Shown here: positions 46,368 to 56,397 of the stretch, one piece after another
How positions within the stretch are numbered: the first letter of the stretch is position 1
Layout of the letters: each line of letters opens with the position of its first letter
Assembly: GCA_027682205.1 (NCBI GenBank)
Contig: JAQDAD010000002.1
Location: 205,953 to 269,952 of the forward strand
Direction of reading: 5' to 3'
Length of the DNA: 64,000 nt
Source of the DNA: Streptococcaceae bacterium AF54-32pH5A
GTDB taxonomy: Bacteria; Bacillota; Bacilli; Lactobacillales; Streptococcaceae
Notes under the pieces: generated by a model
What the model was told of the DNA's origin: nothing
Databases searched by the model: none
The model's input: only the letters and a program-made list of their open reading frames with translations
Program-made: the position numbers and the translations under genes

Positions 46368-47279
46368 TTACATGATACCGAAGAAACGAGCTGCGATACC
46401 AACTGCAAAGAGGGCAAGGATGATTGTGATTGGAGATACTTTTTTCTTAAGCAACCACATGCAAAGGAAAGTAAGGAGAAGTCCCATCAATCCTGGAATC
46501 AATGAGTCCAACTGACCTTGAAGCGTTTGTGGTTGAACTCTATCTAGGCTCATACCACTAAGCGCTTGACCAAGAATGCCCTTCAACTCAGCTCCTGTAA
46601 CAGGACCTTCTGGGAAGTTGATGTAGGCACCTTCTGACAATTGTTTGCCTGGAAGGTTGATAGTGAAGTTGATGGATACCCAACGTTGTACAAGAACGGC
46701 AAGGATGAACATACCAAGGATAGAAGCTCCTTTAGTGATGTCTTTCAAGATACCACCAGACATGTCTTTAGTGATTTCAGATCCAGCTTTGTAACCGAAC
46801 TCTTGCGTGTACCATAGGAAGGCCATACGGATAGCATTCCATCCAAAGAAGAAGAGAAGGGGACCAACAATGTTACCAGATGCAGCAAGTGATGCACCAA
46901 GGGCTCCAAGGATAGGACGAACTGTAAACCAGAATACTGGGTCACCGATACCAGCAAGAGGTCCCATCATACCGATCTTAACCCCTTGGATAGCCGCGTC
47001 GTCGATTTCAACACCGTTAGCGCGCTCTTCTTCAAGTGCAAGGGTAACCCCCATGATTGGAGCAGCTACGTATGGGTGAGTGTTGAAGAACTCAAGGTGA
47101 CGCTCAAGAGCAGCCGCTTGGTCTTCTTTTTTAGTGTACAATTTTTTGATAGCTGGGATCAATGAGTAAGCCCAACCCAAGTTTTGCATACGTTCGTAGT
47201 TCCAAGAACCTTGAAGGAATTGTGAACGCCACCAAACTTTTTGACGATCTGATTTTGATAATTGAATTTTTTCAGCCAT
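46368..47279 (-). CDS. manN: Mannose PTS permease subunit IID
   Basis: IID is one of the two membrane subunits of the mannose-family PTS, which imports and phosphorylates mannose, glucose and other sugars and serves as a major glucose transporter in streptococci. The 303-residue protein begins MAEKIQLSKSDRQKVWWRSQ and includes the family block VGIKIGMMGPLAGIGDPVFW-type sequence (GVKIGMMGPLAGIGDPVFWF, about residues 103-122). It is the last gene of manLMN, on the minus strand, 14 bases after manM. Confidence 0.95.
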   Translation of the reverse strand: MAEKIQLSKSDRQKVWWRSQFLQGSWNYERMQNLGWAYSLIPAIKKLYTKKEDQAAALERHLEFFNTHPYVAAPIMGVTLALEEERANGVEIDDAAIQGVKIGMMGPLAGIGDPVFWFTVRPILGALGASLAASGNIVGPLLFFFGWNAIRMAFLWYTQEFGYKAGSEITKDMSGGILKDITKGASILGMFILAVLVQRWVSINFTINLPGKQLSEGAYINFPEGPVTGAELKGILGQALSGMSLDRVQPQTLQGQLDSLIPGLMGLLLTFLCMWLLKKKVSPITIILALFAVGIAARFFGIM

Positions 47280-47293
47280 GATTGTTCCCCTTT

Positions 47294-48106
47294 CTAGTAG
47301 TCTTCTAGGATATCACCGATTGGGTCGTTAGAAGTCGTAGCTCCGCCGCCACCGTTTCCACCTTGTTTTGTAAGGTTAAGGTAGATGAAGGCAAGGGCAA
47401 CACCGATGACACCAAGGGCAATCAAAGTCAATTGAGAGATTGCTGCAAGAGCAAAACCGATAGCGAAGAATGGCCATACTTCACGAGTTGCCATCATGTT
47501 GATAACCATAGCGTAACCAACGGCAACGACCATAGCACCACCGACAGCCATACCACCGTTCAACCAGTCTGGCATCAAACCAAGAGCGTCTTGAACAGCA
47601 GAAGCTGGGATAGCGATAAGGAAGGCAGCAGGGATTGCAATACGAAGACCTTGAAGAAGAAGTGCAACAAAGTGAGCACGCTCAACAGCTGCAATGTTTC
47701 CGTCTTTAGCAGCAGCATCAGCTGAGTGAACTAAGGCAACTGAGATTGTACGAACAATCATAGTCAAGAAAAGTCCAGCTACAGCAAGAGGGATAGCTGT
47801 TGCTGTTGCAACGGCGATACCATCAGTAGTAAAGTTACCACCTTTGATCAAGATGATTGCTGCAGCAACAGATGCAAGAGCAGCGTCAGGAGCTACGGCA
47901 GCTCCGATGTTTGCCCAACCAAGGGCGATCATTTGAAGAGATCCACCAAGCATAACACCTGCTTCGAGGTTACCAGTTGCAAGTCCGATAAGGGTACATG
48001 CGACGATTGGTTGATGGAATTGGAATTGGTCGAGGATACCTTCAAGACCTGCAAGGAAGGCAACAACTACAACCAAGATAGCAGAAATGATTGAAATATC
48101 TGACAT
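47294..48106 (-). CDS. manM: Mannose PTS permease subunit IIC
   Basis: IIC is the sugar-translocating membrane subunit. The 270-residue protein has about eight hydrophobic segments, begins MSDISIISAILVVVVAFLAG and has HQPIVACTLIGLATGNLEAG (about residues 31-50), which is highly conserved in mannose IIC proteins. The C-terminus is a glycine-rich tail (KQGGNGGGGATTSNDPIGDI), also known from streptococcal ManM. It forms the membrane complex with ManN and receives phosphate from ManL. Confidence 0.95.
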   Translation of the reverse strand: MSDISIISAILVVVVAFLAGLEGILDQFQFHQPIVACTLIGLATGNLEAGVMLGGSLQMIALGWANIGAAVAPDAALASVAAAIILIKGGNFTTDGIAVATATAIPLAVAGLFLTMIVRTISVALVHSADAAAKDGNIAAVERAHFVALLLQGLRIAIPAAFLIAIPASAVQDALGLMPDWLNGGMAVGGAMVVAVGYAMVINMMATREVWPFFAIGFALAAISQLTLIALGVIGVALAFIYLNLTKQGGNGGGGATTSNDPIGDILEDY

Positions 48107-48181
48107 GGTTTTATTCCTTTTCTATTTAGTTTTAATAAAGTATTTAATCCTGTTTTCAAAAATGATCGAAACAGATTAAAA

Positions 48182-49171
48182 TTATTGAACGTTTGCTTTC
48201 TTAATCAAGTCAAACAAATCTTTTTTCGTGTCGTTTGGTACTTTACGTACGTCAAATTCAACACCGAGGTCACGCATTTTTTCAAAGGTTGCAACGTCTT
48301 CTTTGTCCATAGACAAAACGTTGTTGATCATTGTTTTACCTGTTGAGTGAGCCATAGAACCAACGTTAAGGGTCTTGATTGGCACTCCACCTTCGATAGC
48401 ACGAAGTGCATCTTGTGGAGTTTCAAACAAGATAAGGGCATGAGTTTCGCCGAAACGTGGGTCTTTTGCAACGTCGATCAATTTCTGGATTGGGACAACG
48501 TTGGCTTTTACTCCGTTTGGAGCTGCTTGTTTGATCAATTCTTTACGCAAATCGTCGTTTGCAACGTTGTCTGAAGCAACGATGATACGATCTGCTTTTG
48601 AATCTGGAGTCCAAGCAGTGGCAACCTGACCATGAAGGAGACGAGTGTCTAGACGAGCAAGGTTGATTTTCAGTTTACCGTCACCGATAACTGTTCCTTC
48701 TGGAATAGCAGCTTGTGCAACTGGAGCAGCTGCAGCACTTGCAACTTCCTCAACTGGGTTAAGCTCTTCTGGGAGAGCCTTGATGCCATCTTTGGCTTCT
48801 TTAATGATATTCGCAGCGACTTTATCCACACCTGCATTCGCGTCCATAAGGCGCTCTGTGTAGGCTTGGATCAACATCGGCAAGTTCAGTCCTGTGATGA
48901 TGGCAAACTTACGTTCTGGATTTTCTCCCATCACGCGGCTAGCTTGGTTGAATGGAGATCCACTCCAAAGGTCAGCCAATACTAGAACCTCATCTTCTGC
49001 GTCAAATGCAGCAACAGCGTTATTGATCTTAGCGTATAGATCATCTGGACCTTCGTTTGGCATAAAGGTTACAACTTGAACCTTTTCTTGTTCACCAAAG
49101 ATCATGGATCCGGACTGATGAATACCCGCAGCAAATTCGCCGTGGCTCGCAATAATGATTCCGATACTCAT
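48182..49171 (-). CDS. manL: Mannose PTS subunit IIAB
   Basis: The soluble phosphocarrier of the mannose PTS. The 329-residue protein has an N-terminal IIA domain with the phosphorylated His10 ([10 protein letters not shown]), a hinge rich in Ala/Pro (about 145-162) and a C-terminal IIB domain with the second active His in [17 protein letters not shown] (about residues 174-190). ManL also acts in glucose sensing. I choose ATG 49171 ([11 protein letters not shown]): GGAGG lies ten bases upstream, whereas an ATG three codons earlier directly abuts the RBS. The promoter region carries CiaR-type and cre-like sites. Confidence 0.94.
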   Translation of the reverse strand: MSIGIIIASHGEFAAGIHQSGSMIFGEQEKVQVVTFMPNEGPDDLYAKINNAVAAFDAEDEVLVLADLWSGSPFNQASRVMGENPERKFAIITGLNLPMLIQAYTERLMDANAGVDKVAANIIKEAKDGIKALPEELNPVEEVASAAAAPVAQAAIPEGTVIGDGKLKINLARLDTRLLHGQVATAWTPDSKADRIIVASDNVANDDLRKELIKQAAPNGVKANVVPIQKLIDVAKDPRFGETHALILFETPQDALRAIEGGVPIKTLNVGSMAHSTGKTMINNVLSMDKEDVATFEKMRDLGVEFDVRKVPNDTKKDLFDLIKKANVQ

Positions 49172-49207
49172 TATTGTCATTCCTCCTTTAAAATGTTTGA
49201 CTATTTG

Positions 49208-49236
49208 TTTAAGAAAACTTTAAGCCTAACTTTAAG
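49208..49236 (+). promoter_or_regulatory. CiaR-type binding site in the manLMN control region
   Basis: TTTAAG-N5-TTTAAG (49208-49224), exactly the CiaR consensus spacing, with a third TTTAAG at 49231-49236. It overlaps the predicted transcription start of manL, a position suited to repression. The manLMN operon is a known CiaR-regulated target in pneumococcus as I recall. Confidence 0.8.
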
Positions 49237-49263
49237 TATAAACCGTTTTCAAACAAAAATCAA
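49235..49263 (-). promoter_or_regulatory. Promoter of manLMN with overlapping cre-like site
   Basis: On the minus strand: TTGATT (49258-49263), 17-bp spacer, TATACT (49235-49240). A cre-like sequence, TTGAAAACGGTTTATA on the minus strand (49237-49252), overlaps the spacer and -10, with two mismatches to the consensus near its end. CcpA, encoded later in this window, could bind there. Confidence 0.72.
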
Positions 49264-49418
49264 CCATTTCTTATAAATATGTATTGGTTTTCAATGAAAA
49301 CTCGCTTACAAAATGTTAATATATAAACATTTTGTGGAAATGTATGAAAAAATAAGAGAGTAATTTAATATAAAAAAATGAAAACAGGACGATTAATTGA
49401 AAAATTGTGAAAATCAAA

Positions 49419-49443
49419 AAAGCTAGCACAAGCTAACTTTTTG
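49419..49443 (-). terminator. Terminator of the Cof-type HAD gene (minus strand)
   Basis: AAAGCTAGC (49419-49427) and GCTAACTTT (49432-49440) pair with one G-U; the A-run at 49415-49421 is the T-tract on the minus strand. Confidence 0.78.
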
Positions 49444-49447
49444 AGCG

Positions 49448-50260
49448 TTATAGGAATAAATCTTGTAGGGTATGGGCAACACCATCTTCATCATTTGTCA
49501 GAGAGAGTTGCTCATCAGCATATGGTAGCAAATCGGGGTTGGCATTTTTCATGGCATATCCTTTGCCTGCAAAAGCTAGCATTTCGGTGTCATTGTGTTC
49601 ATCTCCAAAGGCAATCAGGTCTTGTCTGTCTCGGTTCATAACATTGAGCAAATACTCTAAAGCAAAGGCCTTGTTGACTCCTTTTGGTGTACATTCGAGA
49701 ATGTTGAGGGGACCTCCCCAGGTATTGATTGCTAGTTGGTGTTGGTAAAAACGATTCATCTCGTCTGCGAGAGCGTATTTGTCCTCAACTCTTGTTTGCA
49801 AGAGGATGCAGTTTGGATCCTTGGTTACCAATTCGGATTTGAATTGATTTTCTGGTTGGAAATTTTCTACACCAAATAGTTTGGGATTGGCAATTTCTTC
49901 ATTAGGGGCCGTGATATAAAATTTTTTGCGGTATTCTCCTGCAATAAAGTCAGCTTGGATATCCTCTTTGCGTTTGACCATATCTAAGAGGTATTTTTTG
50001 TCCAATGTCAAGCACTTTTCATGCTCCCAAGCTTGTCCTGGTAGATGGGTAAGGGAACCATTGAAGTTGATCATAGGTGTGTGCAACTCTAGTTCCTGAT
50101 AAAATTCTTTTGCCATACGATAAGGACGACCTGTCGTGATGACAACATGGTGCCCCTTTTCGGTAATTTTTTTGATTGTCTTTTTGGTAAAATCGGAGAG
50201 CTTGCTTTCACCATTGAGCAGGGTTCCGTCCAAATCGACTGCGATAATTTTTTTAGTCAT
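49448..50260 (-). CDS. Cof-type HAD-IIB family hydrolase
   Basis: A 270-residue phosphatase of the haloacid dehalogenase superfamily, Cof subgroup. Motif I is IIAVDLDGTLLNG (Asp8 nucleophile and Asp10), motif II VVITTGRP (about 38-45), and motifs III/IV appear in KGVNKAFALEYLL and IAFGDEHNDTEML (about 190-230). These enzymes remove phosphate from sugars, nucleotides or flavins; the substrate here is unknown. It lies between manLMN and pbuG with its own minus-strand promoter (extended -10 at 50299-50307) and terminator. Confidence 0.9.
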   Translation of the reverse strand: MTKKIIAVDLDGTLLNGESKLSDFTKKTIKKITEKGHHVVITTGRPYRMAKEFYQELELHTPMINFNGSLTHLPGQAWEHEKCLTLDKKYLLDMVKRKEDIQADFIAGEYRKKFYITAPNEEIANPKLFGVENFQPENQFKSELVTKDPNCILLQTRVEDKYALADEMNRFYQHQLAINTWGGPLNILECTPKGVNKAFALEYLLNVMNRDRQDLIAFGDEHNDTEMLAFAGKGYAMKNANPDLLPYADEQLSLTNDEDGVAHTLQDLFL

Positions 50261-50298
50261 ATAAACCTTCCTAGTAGATTCCAGATAAGATGTCTACT

Positions 50299-50307
50299 AT
50301 TATATCA
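50299..50307 (-). promoter_or_regulatory. Extended -10 promoter of the Cof-type HAD gene
   Basis: On the minus strand TGaTATAAT (50307 to 50299), about 38 bases before the start codon. Confidence 0.6.
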
Positions 50308-50380
50308 AAAAGAAAGAAGAAAAACAGACTCAAAACAAAAAATAAACATTTCATTTTGTTAAATAAATCAAACAAATATA

Positions 50381-50409
50381 TTGAAAAGGTGAATAATAAA
50401 TGATATAAT
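50381..50409 (+). promoter_or_regulatory. Promoter of pbuG
   Basis: TTGAAA (50381-50386), 17-bp spacer, extended -10 TGaTATAAT (50401-50409). The leader is only about 30 bases, so there is no room for a purine riboswitch. Confidence 0.78.
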
Positions 50410-50446
50410 ACTCATATTGTTCGTAAAAAACAAAAGGAGATTAAAC

Positions 50447-51865
50447 ATGGACAAACTATTTAAACTAAAAGAGCACGGGACAGATGTCCGTACAGAGGTG
50501 CTTGCTGGTTTAACAACTTTCTTTGCAATGAGTTACATTCTCTTTGTAAACCCTCAAATGCTTTCACAAACAGGAATGCCAGTTCAAGGTGTATTCTTGG
50601 CAACAATTATCGGTTCTGTTGTGGGAACCTTGATGATGGCCTTTTATGCTAACTTGCCATATGCCCAAGCCCCAGGTATGGGACTAAATGCCTTCTTTAC
50701 ATTTACAGTCGTATTTGGGATGGGCTATACTTGGAAAGAAGCTCTTGGGATGGTCTTTATCTGTGGGATTATTTCACTGATTATTACCTTGACAAATGTT
50801 CGTAAAATGATTATTGAATCTATTCCAACAACACTTCGTTCAGCAATTTCAGCTGGTATTGGTGTTTTCCTTGCCTATGTTGGTATTAAGAATGCTGGTC
50901 TTTTGAAATTCTCAATTGACCCAGGGACTTATACAGTAGCAGGGGAAGGTGCAGATAAGGCTCAAGCTGCGCTTACTGCAAACTCAGCAGCCGTTCCAGG
51001 CTTGGTAGACTTCAATACTCCAGCAGTATTGGTGGCTCTTGCAGGTCTGGCTATTACTATCTTCTTTGTTGTTAAAGGAATTAAAGGTGGAATCATTCTT
51101 TCTATCCTTACAACGACTGTTCTTGCCATCGCTGTTGGTGTTGTGAAATTGTCAGGGATTGACTTTGCTAGCAACAACCTTTCATCAGCGGTTAATGATC
51201 TAGGAACTTTGTTTGGTGCTGCTCTTGGTTCAGGAGGTTTAGGATCTTTGATATCAAACACTTCACGTTTACCAGAAACCTTGATGGCTATTCTTGCCTT
51301 CTCACTAACGGATATTTTTGACACAATTGGTACTCTTATCGGTACTGGTGAAAAAGTTGGTATCGTTGCGACAAGTGGAGAAAACCATGAGTCAGCTAAA
51401 TTGGACAAGGCTCTTTACTCTGACTTGGTGGCAACTTCAGTAGGTGCCATTGCAGGTACTTCAAACGTTACGACCTATGTTGAGTCTGCGGCGGGTATCG
51501 GTGCTGGTGGACGTACTGGTTTGACAGCCCTAGTTGTTGCGATCTGTTTTGCCCTATCTAGCTTCTTTAGCCCACTTCTAGCGATTGTTCCAACAGCTGC
51601 AACAGCACCAATTTTAATCATTGTCGGAATCATGATGCTTTCTAACTTGAAAAATATTCCTTGGGATGATATGGCTGAAGCGGTTCCTGCCTTCTTCACC
51701 TCTATCTTTATGGGATTCAGCTACTCTATCACACAAGGGATTGCTGTTGGTTTCTTGACATACACCTTGACAAAACTTGTCAAAGGTCAAGCCAAGGATG
51801 TGCACGTGATGATTTGGATTTTGGATGCCTTGTTTATCCTGAACTATATCAGCATGGCGCTATAA
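50447..51865 (+). CDS. pbuG: Purine permease (hypoxanthine/guanine, AzgA-like NCS2)
   Basis: A 472-residue membrane protein with about 12 hydrophobic segments, of the AzgA-like branch of nucleobase transporters. It begins MDKLFKLKEHGTDVRTEVLA and has the family stretches ANLPYAQAPGMGLNAFFTFT (about 63-82), ILAFSLTDIFDTIGTLIGTG and AGTSNVTTYVESAAGIGAGG. PbuG-type proteins import hypoxanthine and guanine by proton symport. I start it at ATG 50447, with AAAGGAGA as RBS, instead of an in-frame start 30 bases upstream. Monocistronic. Confidence 0.9.
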   Translation: MDKLFKLKEHGTDVRTEVLAGLTTFFAMSYILFVNPQMLSQTGMPVQGVFLATIIGSVVGTLMMAFYANLPYAQAPGMGLNAFFTFTVVFGMGYTWKEALGMVFICGIISLIITLTNVRKMIIESIPTTLRSAISAGIGVFLAYVGIKNAGLLKFSIDPGTYTVAGEGADKAQAALTANSAAVPGLVDFNTPAVLVALAGLAITIFFVVKGIKGGIILSILTTTVLAIAVGVVKLSGIDFASNNLSSAVNDLGTLFGAALGSGGLGSLISNTSRLPETLMAILAFSLTDIFDTIGTLIGTGEKVGIVATSGENHESAKLDKALYSDLVATSVGAIAGTSNVTTYVESAAGIGAGGRTGLTALVVAICFALSSFFSPLLAIVPTAATAPILIIVGIMMLSNLKNIPWDDMAEAVPAFFTSIFMGFSYSITQGIAVGFLTYTLTKLVKGQAKDVHVMIWILDALFILNYISMAL

Positions 51866-51869
51866 ATGG

Positions 51870-51905
51870 TATAATATAGAAAGGGGGTCTTCCCCTTTTT
51901 ATTAT
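51870..51905 (+). terminator. pbuG terminator overlapping the promoter of the CPBP gene
   Basis: AAGGGGG-TCT-TCCCCTTTTT hairpin (51881-51900) ends pbuG. An extended -10 TGgTATAAT (51867-51875) lies directly before it, so transcripts of the next gene start within the hairpin and escape termination. Confidence 0.78.
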
Positions 51906-51918
51906 AAGGAGGTATATC

Positions 51919-52626
51919 ATGAAGAAAAAAAGTATCTGGCAAGAAATTCTGGACAGAGGAATATGGGTGTTGATTTTTTTAATAGGACTGGTGCTATCTC
52001 AACTTCCCTTAATTTTATCTGCCCTTTTATCCGCTAGATAATTCCCACTCCTCCAGTCAGGACTCTTAGTGGCTTTGTTGTCGGTTGCTATTCTAACTGT
52101 TTTTATCTTTAGTGCGCGAAAAACAGAGATTGCGAACTTCAATCTTTCTTTTTTCAAGGCAAAAGATCTGGCCCGCTTGGTTTTGAGTTATTTGGTTATT
52201 TTCACAAGTAACTTATTCGGCTCTGCCTTGCTTCGTCTGATGAATGAATCTACGACCAACAACCAATCAACTATTAATAATCTGGTTCAGAATAGCTCGC
52301 TTATTTCCAGTTTTTTCTTACTGGTTCTGATTGCTCCCATTTGTGAGGAAATATTGTGTCGTGGAATTATCCCTAAAAAGATCTTCCGTGGGAAGGAGAA
52401 GCTGGGTTATCTTGTAGGTGCAGTTGTCTTTGCCTTGCTCCACACACCGACCAATCTGCCTTCTCTCCTTATCTATGGAGGAATGTCGACAGTTTTAACT
52501 TGGACAGCATACAGAACAGAACGTTTAGAGATGTCAATCTTGCTTCATATGATTGTCAATGGTATCGCCTTTTGTTTGCTGGCTTTACTGGTTTTGATTA
52601 GTCGAAATTTAGGCTTGCCTTTCTAA
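51919..52626 (+). pseudogene. CPBP family intramembrane metalloprotease, interrupted by a stop codon
   Basis: From ATG 51919 (RBS AAGGAGG) the frame encodes MKKKSIWQEILDRGIWVLIF and about 20 more hydrophobic residues up to an in-frame TAA at 52039-52041 (codon 41), then continues in the same frame as a normal CPBP protein to 52626. The downstream part has the protease motifs EEILCRGIIPKK and FALLHTPTN, plus several membrane helices. The simplest explanation is one base change, CAA to TAA. A protein restarting at GTG 52069 would be 185 residues and might keep activity, but lacks the N-terminal helix. In other streptococci such proteins are linked to bacteriocin self-immunity. Confidence 0.78.
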
Positions 52627-52643
52627 ACCATTTTCTTACTTGG

Positions 52644-52674
52644 AAAAGATGAATACTAGCGTATCCATCTTTTT
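52644..52674 (+). terminator. Terminator before the folate operon
   Basis: AAAAGATGAATAC (52644-52656) pairs with GTATCCATCTTTT (52661-52673) with one mismatch; T-rich sequence follows. No folate riboswitch is visible between here and folP. Confidence 0.82.
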
Positions 52675-52681
52675 CTTTTTA

Positions 52682-52690
52682 TGGTAAAAT
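52682..52690 (+). promoter_or_regulatory. Extended -10 promoter of the folate operon
   Basis: TGgTAAAAT (52682-52690), about 40 bases upstream of folP. Confidence 0.5.
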
Positions 52691-52708
52691 AGAGAAATAA
52701 TGTGGTGA

Positions 52709-53674
<966 letters not shown>

Positions 53675-53675
53675 G

Positions 53676-54974
53676 ATGAACGAAATTCAAAACAATCAGT
53701 GGATTACCCACTACCGGACGGACCAACCGCATTTTGGTTTGGAGAGAATGGTGAAACTCTTGTCACTAAGAGGCAATCCCCATCTCAAGCTAAAGGTCAT
53801 CCACATCGGTGGAACCAACGGCAAGGGCTCTACCATTACTTTTCTAAAAAACATGCTAGTAAAGCTAGGTCTGAGAGTAGGTGTGTTCAGCTCGCCCTAT
53901 CTCATTCATTACACCGATCAGATTAGCATCAACGGGGAATCCATCCCACAAGCTAGACTAGAAGCCATGATGGCAGACTATGAGTCTTTACTTGAGGGGG
54001 AGAAGGGCCTTGCTTTACAAGGAACGACCGAGTTTGAGATTATCACAGCCTTAGCCTATGATTATTTTGCTGCTGAAAAAGTTGATGTGGCCATCATGGA
54101 AGTCGGCATGGGTGGACTTCTGGATAGTACCAATGTCTGTCAGTCGATTCTGACAGGAATTACGACTATTGGATTGGACCATGTGGCTCTACTTGGTGAT
54201 ACTATAGAGGCCATAGCAGAACAGAAGGCTGGGATTATCAAGCAAGGTGTTCCTTTGGTGACAGGTAGCATTGCTCCAGAAGCCTTGGCTGTTATTGATT
54301 GCATTGCAGAAGGGAAAGATGCGCCGAGAATTGCCTATGGGAGAGATTACCAGGTTCGTCATCAAGAAAGTGTGGTAACGGGCGAGGTCTTTGACTATAC
54401 AAGTGATGTCAGAAAAGGTTGCTTCCAGACAGGCCTGCTTGGCTTGCATCAGATTGAGAATGCGGGGATGGCGCTTGCTCTCCTAGACACTTATTGCCAG
54501 AAGACTGGGCGAGAATTAGCTAGCAATGATTTGGTTGCTCAAGCCTTGGAGGAAACCAGATGGCCAGGGCGTTTGGAGGTTCTGTCTAGCGAACCTATGA
54601 TGATTTTGGATGGGGCTCATAATCCCCATGCTATCAAGGCTTTATTGGCCACCCTGCAAGAACGCTTTGCGGATTATCATAAAGAAATCCTCTTTACTTG
54701 CATCAAAACCAAGGCCTTGGAGGATATGCTGGACTTGCTAGTGACAATGCCAGATACCGAGCTTACTCTGACACATTTTGACGATAGTCGAGCTACTGAT
54801 GAGAAAGTGATGCAAGAGACCGCTAAGTCTAGAAATCTCAACTACCAAAGTTGGCAGGAGTTTTTAGATCAGAAAATGACAGAAGATGAAGGAAAAAAAA
54901 CAGTTAGGATTGTCACGGGTTCCTTGTATTTCTTGAGCCAGGTGAGAGCCTACCTAATGGAGAGGAATAACTAG
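53676..54974 (+). CDS. folC: Bifunctional folylpolyglutamate / dihydrofolate synthase
   Basis: FolC (SulB) adds L-glutamate to dihydropteroate, making dihydrofolate, and extends folate polyglutamate tails, using ATP. The 432-residue protein is of the Mur-ligase type: P-loop HIGGTNGKGSTITFLKN (about residues 42-58), the AIMEVGMGGLLDSTN block (about 141-155) and the C-terminal domain beginning near WPGRLEVLSSEPMMILDGAHNPHA (about 290-312). The start codon follows the folP stop after a single base, so translation is coupled. Confidence 0.94.
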   Translation: MNEIQNNQWITHYRTDQPHFGLERMVKLLSLRGNPHLKLKVIHIGGTNGKGSTITFLKNMLVKLGLRVGVFSSPYLIHYTDQISINGESIPQARLEAMMADYESLLEGEKGLALQGTTEFEIITALAYDYFAAEKVDVAIMEVGMGGLLDSTNVCQSILTGITTIGLDHVALLGDTIEAIAEQKAGIIKQGVPLVTGSIAPEALAVIDCIAEGKDAPRIAYGRDYQVRHQESVVTGEVFDYTSDVRKGCFQTGLLGLHQIENAGMALALLDTYCQKTGRELASNDLVAQALEETRWPGRLEVLSSEPMMILDGAHNPHAIKALLATLQERFADYHKEILFTCIKTKALEDMLDLLVTMPDTELTLTHFDDSRATDEKVMQETAKSRNLNYQSWQEFLDQKMTEDEGKKTVRIVTGSLYFLSQVRAYLMERNN

Positions 54975-54977
54975 AGA

Positions 54978-55532
54978 ATGGATACACAAAAGATTGAAAC
55001 GGCTGTAAAAATGATTATCGAGGCCGTTGGCGAAGATGTTAACCGTGAGGGTTTGCTGGAGACACCTGCTCGCGTAGCTCGTATGTACCAAGAGATTTTT
55101 TCAGGTCTTGGTCAGACTGCGGAGGAACATTTATCAAAATCCTTTGAGATTATCGATGACAATATGGTGGTAGAAAAGGATATCTTTTTCCATACTATGT
55201 GTGAACACCACTTCTTGCCCTTTTATGGTAGAGCGCACATTGCCTACATTCCAGATGGACGTGTGGCAGGCTTGTCCAAGCTAGCGCGTACAGTTGAAGT
55301 CTACTCTAAAAAACCACAGATTCAAGAACGGTTGAATATTGAAGTGGCTGATGCCTTGATGGAGTATCTAGGGGCTAAGGGAGCCTTTGTTGTCATTGAA
55401 GCAGAGCATATGTGTATGAGCATGCGTGGTGTTAGAAAACCAGGCACTGCAACTTTGACGACCGTAGCCCGTGGTTTATTTGAAACAGATAAGGATCTCC
55501 GAGACCAGGCTTATCGTTTAATGGGACTGTAA
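54978..55532 (+). CDS. folE: GTP cyclohydrolase I
   Basis: FolE (SulC) opens the GTP ring to form dihydroneopterin triphosphate, the first step of the pterin branch. The 184-residue protein shows the zinc-site cysteines and histidines in [12 protein letters not shown] (about residues 73-84) and in [16 protein letters not shown] (about 139-154), plus the conserved [20 protein letters not shown] stretch. It begins three bases after folC and is followed by an internal attenuator-like hairpin. Confidence 0.95.
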   Translation: MDTQKIETAVKMIIEAVGEDVNREGLLETPARVARMYQEIFSGLGQTAEEHLSKSFEIIDDNMVVEKDIFFHTMCEHHFLPFYGRAHIAYIPDGRVAGLSKLARTVEVYSKKPQIQERLNIEVADALMEYLGAKGAFVVIEAEHMCMSMRGVRKPGTATLTTVARGLFETDKDLRDQAYRLMGL

Positions 55533-55537
55533 AAAAG

Positions 55538-55560
55538 AATCCGCTTGAAGCGGATTTTTC
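55538..55560 (+). terminator. Attenuator-like hairpin between folE and folB-folK
   Basis: AATCCGCT (55538-55545) and AGCGGATT (55549-55556), a perfect 8-bp stem with a 3-base loop, then TTTT. It would reduce transcription into the downstream genes, because no promoter is evident after it. Confidence 0.75.
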
Positions 55561-55575
55561 TAGAAAGGACTAGTT

Positions 55576-56397
55576 ATGGATCAGCTAAAGATCAAAGATT
55601 TGGAAATATTTGCTTATCACGGCCTCTTTCCAAGTGAGAAAGAATTGGGGCAGAAGTTTGTTATTTCCGCAAGCTTATCCTATGATATGACCAAGGCAGC
55701 GACTGAGTTAGATTTGGCTTCTTCTGTCCACTACGGAGAACTTTGTCAGCAGTGGAAGACTTGGTTTCAGGAAAGCACTGAGGATTTGATTGAAACAGTA
55801 GCCTACAAACTAGTAGAGCGTACCTTTGAGACCTATCCTCTCGTTCAGGAGATTGAACTGGAACTCAAAAAACCTTGGGCACCAGTGCATTTACCGCTGG
55901 ATACCTGCTCAGTGACCATTCATCGTCGCAAACAACGGGCCTTTATCGCTCTAGGAAGCAATATGGGCGATAAGCAGGCGAACTTGGAACAAGCTATCGA
56001 TAAACTGCGAGCTCACGGTATCCATATTCTCAAAGAGTCCAGTGTCTTGACGACGGAGCCTTGGGGTGGCGTGGAGCAGGATAGTTTTGCTAATCAGGTG
56101 ATTGAAGTAGAAACATGGCTACCAGCACCAGTCTTGTTAGAGACCTTGTTAAGTATTGAGTCAGAAATGGGACGGGTTCGAGAGGTGCATTGGGGGCCTC
56201 GTTTGATTGATTTGGACTTGCTCTTTGTGGAGGACCAGGTCATTTATACAGATGACCTCATCTTGCCTCACCCTTATGTAGCAGAACGCCTCTTTGTCCT
56301 TGAGTCTCTGCAAGAAATAGCTCCCCATTTTATCCATCCGATCTTAAAGCAACCAATTCGTCACTTGCTTAATCAGTTGGAGCAAGGCGATGCCTAA
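55576..56397 (+). CDS. sulD: Bifunctional dihydroneopterin aldolase / HPPK (SulD)
   Basis: This fusion carries out two consecutive folate steps. The N-terminal half (about residues 1-120, starting [21 protein letters not shown]) is dihydroneopterin aldolase, FolB; the C-terminal half (about 120-273) is 6-hydroxymethyl-dihydropterin pyrophosphokinase, FolK, with [14 protein letters not shown] (about 120-133) and the HPPK signature [11 protein letters not shown] (about 208-218). The fusion is the pneumococcal SulD type. The gene is preceded by an attenuator-like hairpin and overlaps the next gene by eight bases. Confidence 0.94.
   Translation: MDQLKIKDLEIFAYHGLFPSEKELGQKFVISASLSYDMTKAATELDLASSVHYGELCQQWKTWFQESTEDLIETVAYKLVERTFETYPLVQEIELELKKPWAPVHLPLDTCSVTIHRRKQRAFIALGSNMGDKQANLEQAIDKLRAHGIHILKESSVLTTEPWGGVEQDSFANQVIEVETWLPAPVLLETLLSIESEMGRVREVHWGPRLIDLDLLFVEDQVIYTDDLILPHPYVAERLFVLESLQEIAPHFIHPILKQPIRHLLNQLEQGDA

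Noticed and set aside
50261-50446. A purine riboswitch upstream of pbuG
   Set aside because: The leader is about 30 bases, too short for the three-way junction, and no conserved core is present.
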